Assembly (NCBI GenBank): GCA_029168955.1
Contig: JAPDOI010000117.1
Coordinates: 806,001 to 870,000 of the forward strand
Direction of reading: 5' to 3'
DNA: 64,000 nt
Origin: Aplectana chamaeleonis
Taxonomy: Eukaryota > Nematoda > Chromadorea > Rhabditida > Cosmocercidae
Position 1 is the stretch's first letter. Every line of letters starts with the position of its first letter. Below are positions 1 to 9,100 of the stretch, piece after piece. The notes under the pieces are model-generated. The model was not told where the DNA came from and searched no databases. It saw only the letters and a program-made list of their open reading frames with translations. Made by a program: the position numbers and the translations under genes.

Positions 1-1390
1 AAAAGGGAATAGATGAATTCAAGTTGGTTCGGTATACTAATTGCAACACATGTGTTCCTTCACAGATTGGTCAATACAAGATGAATGCATGAGAAGGTGG
101 TGCTCCAATACTCATCTCTCATTTGTCGTCTGGCAACATCGTTTCCAAATTTTTCAGGGTATAATCTACAAGCCAGAGAGAATAATATACAATCTAGAAG
201 TGTGAAATATCGCAGAATTCGCTTTATTTGTGGGTCATATGTCACTGGACGGTCCAGCTCCGGCGCTGGGTGCCCTGCGCATCATCTCCTATAGTTGTTC
301 ATGAAGGGCCTTGACACTGTTAGTCTTCGATGTGTGTTTTTCTGTTTTGCTCGATGAATGTGTTCTATATCTTCATTACCACCTGATTCGCAAGCGTTAG
401 ACATTTTTCGTGTGAGAAACAGCATATTTACGGTGTTACCGTAGTCTCTGATGTTTTCCAATTCTTTTTGTCCACGGAAGACCTGATGCATAAGCGAAAA
501 TGCAATTTTTTCACATTCGTCCGATAGGCATAGCTAGATCAAAATTAATTTCGGAAGTTTCTATTCACAGAGAAGCAAAAGGACTAAATAACGCATTGAA
601 TTTTGGTCAACACATTCACAGTACAGACCATCGCCGCGACCAGGCGTTCCCCCTCTTTATGACTTGAAGGTCTTAACGTACGGCGATATGGTGATTCTAA
701 GCATTTAGTATTGCGAATCGGTACCTGAGGTCCGTGCCGGATGTATTAGTACACCACTAAGCAAGAGAAAATTCTGAAACCTTGCATTCATTTTCGTTGG
801 CAAAGGTGAGACAGAATACTGTGTTATCCTGTGGACGACCGCATGCTCCATCCTCGGTATGCCTCTCTTGACGATGAATGGCTAATCCCTCTTGACTTCC
901 TTGTTTCTTACCACAGACACAGCTTGTGACAGCCGGCTGTTTCGAAAGAGGGCTAACATACTTCCCCAGCGCGGAAAATTGTTCAAAATCGATTTGGCTC
1001 GCCTTCACTGAGTTTCGAAATGTTCTGCGCCACTTAATAGATTCAAAGTGGGCTTAAGTTCGATAATCTGGACATCGTTCTAGGGAGAAATAAGACAAAA
1101 ATTGCGATCTATGGAAAATTTTTGCAATTGCTCCTCAGCATACTTTCCCAAACATTACATATACGAGTTTTCCTGAGCAGAACTGGAGTTTTTAAGCATT
1201 ATAGTGTGCTCGAAATGACCTTTTTGAACATGAACTAACAGTATGCCGGTATCAGCTCTTCGGACTGTGTGTAAGATATTGGAGCACCACCTTCTCATGC
1301 ATTCATCTTGTATTGACCAATCTGTGAAGGAACACATGTGTTGCAATTGGTATGCCGAACCCACCTGAATTAATCTATACCCTTTTCTTC
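1..1390. mobile_element. Inverted-repeat DNA element, cut by the window edge
   Basis: The first ~115 bases are repeated in reverse complement at about 1277-1388, with roughly 90% identity by eye; both arms contain ACACATGTGTTCCTTCACAG. The left arm is still matching at base 1, so the element begins outside the window. The ~1.16 kb between the arms has no recognisable transposase. A weak zinc-finger ORF lies on the minus strand at 757-1008. A foldback or non-autonomous terminal-inverted-repeat transposon fits best; the superfamily cannot be assigned without the left end and its target-site duplication. Confidence 0.7.
757..1008 (-). CDS. Short ORF with a C2H2-like zinc-finger motif (uncertain)
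   Basis: This 83-codon ORF lies wholly inside the inverted-repeat element. Residues 30-50 read C-x-C-x12-H-x4-H, with C30, C32, H45 and H50 and the segment EGLAIHRQERH. That resembles zinc fingers at the N-termini of some transposon proteins, but the Cys spacing is one rather than two or four residues. Nothing else in the ORF is recognisable and no splice sites were established. It may be a fragment of an element-encoded protein or a chance ORF. Confidence 0.2.
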   Translation of the reverse strand: MKASQIDFEQFSALGKYVSPLSKQPAVTSCVCGKKQGSQEGLAIHRQERHTEDGACGRPQDNTVFCLTFANENECKVSEFSLA

Positions 1391-1627
1391 GTAATTTTTG
1401 CGAGAATCGCATTGTCGAGTGTCGTCTACCCTAACACTGCAGCTATACGCGCCGTTTGGAGGCCGATATAACCCTAACATACACTAAATATCGCAATTCA
1501 CCCAGCTAGAGTAGAGTACGTGCGAGGAACTGCAGTGGGCTGTGAGAAAGAGCGCTCCAATGTGACGCCGCGACGCGAGCGCGCGCTCCCGACGGAGGCG
1601 AGGTGTGGTAGATTTACGTAACATCGA

Positions 1628-3298
1628 AGAATACTACGTGGCCTTGAGCTGTGGCTCACTAGGCGCCGCGGTCGCATCGCGGCGTCGCAATTAGAGCACG
1701 CTTTACCTCTGTTTCGGTGGGATGTCAGGGGGAGCCGAATGCATAATCATTCACATGTTCTGGTTTTCCTTCCATCTTTTGAGGTGGTGTAACAAACACA
1801 AGAAATAATTTCACCTCAAGTATTTTGCCACTGATTATGTTTCAGAGCAGCGTGCATTTCGAGTATAGAGTAAATTAACCAGGTACTATTTTAGGGATTA
1901 TAATAACATTATAATTTTGTTGTGTTATCTTCACTATAGTGTTACTCTTTTCGCACTTTGATACATCAGGTGAGAACCTTCAGAATTCGGAAGATACCTA
2001 ATTTTTTAGTCAGAACTAATCCTCTTTCATTGCCCAAAGGTCATCCCGATCATTCTTTTTTACCCAAATATTTATACGAAATGTTTAGTGATCTTGTGAA
2101 GAGTATATTCTGCCAACCGGCTGCGATTCTTCTTTGACACGTGGTGTTTCCTTGCCATCTTTCATCTCGAGGACGGTAGTGGAATAGTTTCGGCCTCAGT
2201 TCGCCATTAACGTGGAACTGGAGCATTGCGATTTTGAAGCATACCCTCCGTCTTTTTTAGACCGCTTGCTGAATGATAGGTTTTCTAGCAAGTATTACAG
2301 AGAAATGTGGTGCAGTCCTTGAATTTAGACATTTTCACATCATTTTTCATTTTCACCTGTTCCACCTGTGCCTGAGCACTCGTGAACCCCCTCATGTGCC
2401 TATACAGGTTCTTGAATGTAAAAGGCTCTAGCTGTGCAGCTAGGGCAGAAAGTTGATGTGTTTTCCACCTGAATGATTTCCGTAAGATTTTCTGAAACCG
2501 ATCCTCTGTTGGCAGTCTTGTGAGAGATAACTGATGTCAGGTGTTAAGCCTAGGGAAATACGGAAGAAGAATGTCTCACAATAAGAAATTATTTGCAAAG
2601 TAAATTATTTCGTATAAGTATAGAAGAAGAGAATATCGTTGTGCACGAACATTCGTCGAATTAAGTTTTTCTAAATTCCGTTCGTTCGAAATTTTTTTCG
2701 AACGAATTTTTTCAAATTTCATTGGTTCGAAATTTTTTCAAACGAATTTTTTCGAATTTCGTTCGTTCGAAATCCGATTTCTCGAAATTTTTTTTCGAAT
2801 CCGTTCGTTCGAAATTCTTTTTCGAACGGAATTTTTCGATTTTCGTTCGTCTCGAATTTTCTTCGAACGAATTTTTCATTTTCGTTTGTTCGACAAATTT
2901 TCAAACGATTTTTTTAGATTTTGCCTGTTCGTTCGACATTTTTTCCAAATTGTACAACTATAGAAGAGAGTGATGACTGTTAGAAACCAGACACTATTAA
3001 CATAATGAAGTGATGGCGTTTTGACCTCCGTCAGTTTTACCTGACATTTAACACCCGTGCTCTATCACTGGAAGTTGGAACCATTGTTGATTGCCAATAA
3101 TGGCTCTGAAGACAGCGGTCTTCATGCCTGAACACCTGTACATTGTTGTCTGTCATGTTCTTCTTCATCCCATCCGTGTTAGAACACACAACCTCATAGA
3201 AAAGCTTTGGCGACGTATGAACGTGCTCTAATTGCAACGCCGGCGACGCGACTGCTGCGCGTAGTGAGCCACAGCTCAAGGCCACGTAGTATTCTTTC
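1628..3298. mobile_element. Inverted-repeat element with ~73-77 bp arms
   Basis: The arms are 1628-1700 and 3222-3298. Both read GAATACTACGTGGCCTTGAG inward, continue with a GC-rich stretch, and end in AATTAGAGCACG. The interior has no recognisable protein and includes the TTCG-rich tandem array at 2640-2955. It is probably a non-autonomous DNA transposon or foldback element. Target-site duplications were not identified. Confidence 0.55.
2640..2955. repeat. Degenerate TTCGAACGAATTTTT tandem/palindromic array
   Basis: The stretch consists of imperfect repeats of TTCGTTCGAAATTTTTT and TTCGAACGAATTTTTTC, so it is locally palindromic throughout. Long ORFs on both strands here (2719-2904, 2722-2973) are translations of the low-complexity repeat and are not genes. 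It resembles, but is not identical to, the TTCGAATATTCG arrays near 25.3, 38.3 and 39.2 kb. Confidence 0.75.
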
Positions 3299-3799
3299 TT
3301 TCGATAAGGCGATGACAGAAGTTTTTTTAGTCCTTTTGCGTACATGCCGTGCTTTCAACAAAAAATTGCAGAAATATCTTCTTGTGACAAGGAGGTAAAG
3401 CTTTTTTTCCACTCTTCCGACTTCAAAGGGCTCCATTGCATCGGTAACCAGCGAGCGGTTGCGTCGCGGTCGCCGTAGGTCGCGCGCGGCGCAGCCATCC
3501 TGTCCAAGACGAGGATTTTTCTGATTAAAAATGCAGTGCCATGGATATTAAAGTGGTTGAAATTTCTAGTAGAACTATTTGGGGGAGGAATGCATCATCG
3601 GATTCAGCAGAAATACTTAACTGAGCCTAAATGTGTCTTTCGCCGCTTAGCTCATCGTGCGGCGGATTTTCGCCGCATCGCGACAACTTGGGTAACCGCT
3701 GCGCGCCTACCTCCCCGTCTTCCGTTTTACGCGAGACTATGGTAGGCCACGGCTGAAAAACTCTATTTCTGGTACACTTCGGACTCAGTGGTCAACAAC

Positions 3800-3988
3800 C
3801 GCAGCGGGGGGCGGGCACTAAGGCACGATGCACTTGGCCACGCTTTTTTTACCGCGCCGCACTGAATTTGAGCATCTACCCGGGGTTTCCTTCACCTTCC
3901 GAAACTAGTAGAGTCGTTGCGGCACAAACAAATGGGCGTGGTCAAGTGCGACACCACAGTGCCCCCTCCCCCGCTGTGATAGCACTCA
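3800..3988. mobile_element. MITE family B, copy 1
   Basis: This is an imperfect palindrome of about 190 bp. Each half carries the hallmark GGCCACGCCCATTTTTCCG followed by TGCCGCA, with G/C-rich ends GTGCTAT...ATAGCAC. Further copies lie at 4850, 17230, 38720, 39443 and 40246. It has no coding capacity. The superfamily is not assigned. Confidence 0.7.
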
Positions 3989-3990
3989 AC

Positions 3991-4389
3991 AACTTCAGAA
4001 ACGACGTTCAGGTCAATGATTAACTTTGTCGCTGTCATGAGCGACAGTCATGACATTTAGCACAAATCGTGGCGGGATCAGCGTGGGAGCAACGGCACTG
4101 GGCGTGGTGGAAACAGTTGTCGCATATCTGTCGCAGCGACGTGTCGCGGAGGGCGACATACCGCAATTCTGCCGATGCCTGTGGTTGACACTGTGTGCAG
4201 CGCACTGCGACAGCGACAGGTTTCAAAGGCGGGAGCTCCGCGACAGGCGGTCGCTGTCGCTGTGCACAGCGACGCGATCTCGTGTCGCAAAAGTATACCA
4301 TCGGCTTCAGGGAGAAGCACACGGAAATGAGGACCGTCTTCAGGTTTTTTTTTGGTACATCACGGTAGGTTATGGTACGTATAGTCGGC
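3991..4389. repeat. GCGACAGCGAC-rich non-coding repeat
   Basis: The stretch contains repeated GCGACAG/CTGTCGC words in both orientations, including a small hairpin at about 4028-4054 (GTCGCTGTCATGAGCGACAG). Similar GCGACAGCGAC-rich sequence occurs at 42560-42900 and 47290-47440. The 118-119 codon ORFs on the two strands here mirror each other and show no protein family. I see no gene. Confidence 0.4.
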
Positions 4390-4552
4390 ATGGCTATATT
4401 ATAGCATAAGGCACCGAGTTCGCGCCAACCCGGAACGCAGTGTCCCTAGGATCCATGTCGACTGTAACATCGGCATGGATTGTGAAGAGACTTCTCAAAC
4501 TCGGTGCACCTATTTTACAGCATATGGGACCGAGTTTGCGCCAACTTCCACA
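4390..4552. mobile_element. Hairpin MITE related to 63605-63760
   Basis: It contains ACCGAGTT(T/C)GCGCCAAC in both orientations around a short centre, plus CCTAGGATCCATG-(C/T)CGACTG ends. The cleaner copy at 63605-63760 shows the same motifs as a near-perfect hairpin. It is non-coding. Confidence 0.5.
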
Positions 4553-4849
4553 GTGAGTGCGAAGTTTCTTCACAATCCATATCGAGGTTAGATCGATATT
4601 CCAGTGCCGGCTCAATCTTGTTCGAGCTGAATTTTTTGAGATGCGGATTAGAAATTCAATATATTTTAGCTGCTGGGCTTTGATCACTTCTAGCTTTCGT
4701 TATTTACCGTTTTTCTTCAAAAATCGGGAGGTAGGCATTGGATCCGTTGCCAGATCCCCCAAAAAAACCCACCCATAGAAGGTTTCAATCCAATTAGAGA
4801 CCTATACCAAACTACCGTATACCAACCGTAATCTTCTGAAAACTGAAGG

Positions 4850-5326
4850 CGCTATCACATTGGGGGGACACTATGACACCCTTGGCCATGCCCGTTTCCC
4901 CGTGCCGCCTCGCAATTTGAAGACCAACCCGGGGTTCTCCCCCCTTTCGCAATCAGAAGAGTTAACTGTGCTTCTCTGGTCTAAATTCCGGTCCGCAATT
5001 GTGTCTCGACACGCTTTGCGGCCGCACGCTTTCGAGTCAGAAGGGTTTCCAGCGCCGCAGCCGCCGGTCTCTGGACTCTGTGTGGGTTTTGCAAACTGGA
5101 AACTAACCAAAATTGGAGAAAATTGTATAAAAAATGCAAGTCGAGTCGGCTTTGGCGCTGGAAACTTGACCGACTCGAGCGCGTGCGGCCGCAAAGCGTG
5201 TTGAGACGCAATTGCGGACCGGAATTTGGCCCAGAGAAGCACAGTAAATGTGATGTGGCGGAAAAATGGGCGTGGCCAAGTGTGCACCACAGTGCCCCCC
5301 CCTCCCTCCCCTGCAGTAATGGCGCC
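4850..5326. mobile_element. MITE family B, copy 2, split by MITE A
   Basis: The left half (4850-4965) and right half (5245-5326) together match the other family B copies: CCATGCCCGTTTCCCCGTGCC, then CAACCCGGGGTTC, and on the far side GGAAAAATGGGCGTGGCCAAG. The 279-bp MITE A copy 1 interrupts it at a TA, so family A inserted after family B at this locus. Confidence 0.75.
4966..5244. mobile_element. MITE family A, copy 1
   Basis: This palindromic element has inverted ends CTGTGCTTCTCTGG and CCAGAGAAGCACAG and lies between TA dinucleotides. Each half contains ATTCCGGTCCGCAATTGCG, GACACGCTTTGCGGCCGC (with a NotI-type octamer) and TTTCCAGCGCC. Five copies are present (4966, 6211, 10351, 34560, 36465), all ~278 bp. 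A TA target and absence of coding suggest a Tc1/mariner-dependent MITE, which is inference. Confidence 0.85.
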
Positions 5327-5947
5327 ATACTGAAAATTGACCCTCTACTCGTCTTCAGCACCCCATAATAACTTCTTTGGGTGGAGTTCAGGTTTAAAAT
5401 CGACGTTCTGAGGTTGAAAAAGGGAGTAGGGTAGAGTTCCTCCAATCACAATAAATTGAATGTTTAGATAGTCATGTGGTGTTTTTTCAATGGACGTTCA
5501 TTTGTTTTTTCAAGATTGAAATGTAAATACGGCTTTCAATCACCTTCGGCAGCCTTGTTTGATGGTGTTGTTGATTCGCCACCTGCACTCCTATTGATTG
5601 TTGCATACGGCAGAAAAAGAAGAACAGCATCGGCAGTGTAGTGTTGTGTTGGCTGACCGTGGCGTGGCGGTGTCCATCCCTATCTCCCCTTGTAGCTAGT
5701 TTGCGAAGTTTTTGACCCCATATTACCTCATTTTGTGGAATATACCATCTGATTTCGGCTAATTTTTTTCGGTGAACTCAATGCTTTATGCTTTCATTTG
5801 AAGAAATATGTGTAAGCTTTCGAGAAAAAAACGTTGTGAGCTGCAGAAAAGAGAAGCAGAAAGTGTCTTCGTCTTCTAGAAAATTATGTCTTTCACAAGA
5901 TTTTGTGCAAAACCAAGCATTTTTTAGAACTCACTAATCGTCTTCAG
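5327..5947. other. Intergenic stretch upstream of glyoxalase I
   Basis: I see no gene, RNA or clear repeat here. The last ~150 bases are T-rich and end in the acceptor-like CTTCAG at 5942-5947. The stretch may contain the promoter or outron of the glyoxalase gene; no TATA box or other definite element was recognised. Confidence 0.4.
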
Positions 5948-6015
5948 CGTCTTTCTGGGCCTGTTCGGCTACTGTGCAATACAAGAGGAGGTGAACCCGG
6001 ACTCGAAGTGGGGAG
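5948..6015 (+). other. Candidate coding or 5'UTR exon upstream of glyoxalase I
   Basis: A 68-nt stretch follows CTTCAG and precedes GGGGAG|gttggt. It is open and reads as a hydrophobic segment followed by a polar one (VFLGLFGYCAIQ, then EEVNPDSKWG). Joined to the next acceptor (TTTTCAG, exon starting at 6089) it continues in a frame different from glyoxalase and meets a TAG at the start of glyoxalase exon 2. Joined instead to 6091 it would run in frame into the glyoxalase ATG. It could be a 5'UTR exon, an N-terminal extension, the end of another gene or chance. I do not recognise the peptide. Confidence 0.3.
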
Positions 6016-6122
6016 GTTGGTTGAAAAAATTAACTTCCTGCTCTATTCTTAATTTTTAAGCAATTACGCATCTTTTTTAAATTTTCAGAGGTTTATCGCG
6101 GATTAACTCGAGAACCATTAAA

Positions 6123-9100
6123 ATGGATGGGAGCGGACAAGATGGAGACAAAGCCAACCCCAAGCCTCTCCTCGCATCAGAGGTGCGTGACTTTATGCTG
6201 ATTTTGCTTACTTTGCTTCTCTGGGCCAAATTCCGGCCCGCAATTGCCTCTCGACACGCTTTGTGGCCCGAAGCGCTCGAGTCAGTCGAGTTTCCAGCGC
6301 CAAAGCCGACTCGATGGGTTTTTTTTATTAAATTTTATATTTTTTGTTCTAGTTTCCAGTTTCCAAAACCCACCTAGAGTCGACAGATCGACGGCTGCGG
6401 CGCTGGAAGCTCTTCCGACTCGGGAGCGTGCGGCCGCAAAGCGTGTCGAGACGCAATTGCGGACCGGAATTCGGCCCAGAGAAGCACAGTACAAGGGAAG
6501 TGTTTTTAGTGGTGAACGCATCTGCGAAAACGACCAGTTTTGCTAGTGTCTCTCGTGGCTCAATAGTAAAATTGGGCAGCATCCCATTAGCCATCAGGCA
6601 TCTTTTCATGGGGTGTTTCACAAAAAAATTTGGATTACGCTCAAAACCTTTATATAAGGGTAATCTAGGGTGCTGAACACGAGTCGCTTTTTCGAAATTG
6701 ATTTGATTGATTTATTTATTACACGGTAGAACCGTATCAGAGACAACAACAGAAATAAATACCCAAACGGAAATAAAGAGACTAGAAGCACTAAAATCAG
6801 TCGAACAGCAATATTAAAGCAAATGGATCAACTGACTATTAGGCATACACCGGCATCATGAAGAAAAGAGATCTTACAAATTCTTAGGTTTACTGTAGGT
6901 TACGGTAGGTACAAGTCATTCAGGGGGCGAAACCCACCTTAGTATTCTGAAAACCGACGAAGGACGATGAATTCGTATTCACCAACCCGAATAACCCCCG
7001 TATACAAATTTTTAGTCAATTCTGAGACTTTGAACAGACTACCGTGTACCCACCGTAATCTACCGTTGTCTGACAACAATCGACAAACGGACTCTAGATT
7101 CGTGTTTAGCATTCCAAATAACCCCTGGTGAAACATTATGAGCCATTTTTATCGTAGCGTTCCGGAAATCGTCAAAAGTCGCGATTTGCCTTCAAATTTT
7201 TCTCCGATTTGAGGCTTTGAACGAATCCAGTCGAAAACATTGGGAAATCTACAGGTAAACCCCAGATTCGTCATCAGCGTCCCAAATAACCCACCTGGTA
7301 GGATTTCAAGTCAAATCTGGAACATTTTTCAAAAACCTCGTAGTTGTATTCTTGAGCAGTAGACCGAGAATTTTCAGCTTTATTCGGCTAACGTTTCGGC
7401 AATCACGCCTTCTTCGGAGCCTGGAAGCCAAAGATACATAAGGAAACTAGCCGTCCAAGCACTATTTCAGAACAAAAGGACTAATTTTACAGAAAACTCA
7501 CAAAAGCGACTTATCTCCTGCCAGATGTGCAGAGAGGAATATGTAGGAGAAACAGTCAGGGCTCTTTGCGTTAGGGTTAAGGAACACGTGCATGGCATGA
7601 GAAAGTTCAAGATGTCTACTCTTTTGGGAGAACACCGGGTGCGCGTACATTGAAGCAGCTGTTTCGATATTGCGGTTACGATACTTGCGCGCGAATCAGA
7701 GATTGCCGCACGCAGCACCCTAGAGGCGTTTTCGATAAATTCCAAAAACCCAAAGATCATCAGAAAAGTCGAATGTGTGGCGATCACCCAAGAACTAGCC
7801 CCCTTTGTTGACCTTTGTGGGTTTTGATCTGCTTATGAGCTTGATCAGCCTTCTGAAGGCTAATGAGGTGGGTGGTCCGATATGGTCCCACTCATTCACC
7901 CGCCATCTAAGGCCATCTGAGGGTGTCTGGCAGGCTCCAGTCTGCACACTAAAGGTTAGCTATTTCAAATTGCCATACGGTGTCACTTTTGTGAGTTTTC
8001 TGTAAAATTAGTCCTTTTGTTCTGAAATGGTGCTTGGACGGCTAGTTTCCTTATGTATCTTTGGCTTCCAGGCGCTGAAGAAGGCGTGATTGCCGAAACG
8101 TTAGCCGAATAAAGCTGAAAAGTCTCGGTCTACTGCTTAAGAATACAACTACGAGATACTACCATGACGAGATTTATGGAAAGTCGAATGTGGAATTTTT
8201 CTAAAACGTTTCGAGAGCCCTCTTATTGGTAGAAACAAACCCTCAACTGAGAATCCGTACAAGTCCAAAACGCTGTCAGTCTGGACGAAGTTTGGAAAAT
8301 GTGCCTTCACCCAAACTTTGCTCAGGGTGGTAGTTTCAGGCTCTGAACGCAATTATGAGGTCCGTTTCCGGATTTTTCGAAGACCAATGCGTCTTTTTGG
8401 AAGGTACAAAAAGCGCAAAAAACGACTGTTCAAGCTTGCAACTTCTTGGAGCCCGCAGCTACGGGCGGGATACTGCGCAGTTTTACTATGAAGGCCCAAG
8501 AGATACAAACGAAAGAAGTCGCTTTTGCAGATGCGTTTACCGCCATAAACACTTCCCCTGTTAGTGTAGCTGCTCGAAGTATTGGCTTTGTAGTTCATTT
8601 GTTTCACTGATTCGCCCTTTCACAGAGAAAAGGGTGACTGCCCTTTTCCGGAAAGGGGCAAAAAATGTCTGGTTCTGCTGCTTTCCTCAGGGCTTGCTAT
8701 GTGGATGGACTCGGTTCTTTGTTTCTTCCACTTCTGAGTTGTATTCCGTTCTCGTCAATCAAGTTTGCTGATATCTTGATGATAGTGGACACAACCTTCA
8801 TGCATGACATCCACTATAGCAGGGCGCCTAGTTGGATTAGGGTATGGGTCGTAGACAAACGGATTTCTGTGTTAGTGAATTGGTTGGGCTTCTAGTTGTA
8901 TCGAGTGGGCTTTTGGTCCTAGAAAGTGGATCCGCTCCCAGATTCAAGGTGAACGGGCTTCTGTTCCTGTAAAGTGAGACTTCTAGCCATTTTGGGTGTG
9001 TTTCTGGTTCTATTGGATTGGCCGCTCATTGTGTTAAGTGGGCTTATAAATGTGTTGGCAGGGTCAAGCGCGTTGCGAAATTTTGAAACGGGAGGTGGTG

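Larger units (their letters stand above)
6590..8520. mobile_element. Family C repeat, copy 1, interrupted by the Penelope-like element
   Basis: Sequence at 6590-7336 and 8185-8520 matches the order of motifs in the complete family C element at 19584-20553: GGGTGCTGAACACGA, CTACCGTATACCCACCGTA-type blocks, AGTCAAATCTGGA, and TTTGGAAAATGTGCCTTCAC. The Penelope-like insertion at 7337-8155 separates the two parts. The flank AAGTCAAATCTGGAACATTTTTC (7308-7330) reappears in diverged form at 8180-8200, possibly a target duplication. There is no coding capacity. Confidence 0.65.

Noticed and set aside
2719..2973. ORFs on both strands in the TTCG-rich array
   Set aside because: The translations are low-complexity products of the tandem repeat.
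4035..4409. Overlapping 118-119 codon ORFs on both strands
   Set aside because: They are mutual shadows in a GCGACAG-rich repeat with no domain or splice context.
4966..5445. ORFs of 80-154 codons across MITE A copies
   Set aside because: The same peptides recur at each MITE copy on both strands because the element is palindromic; there is no coding signal.
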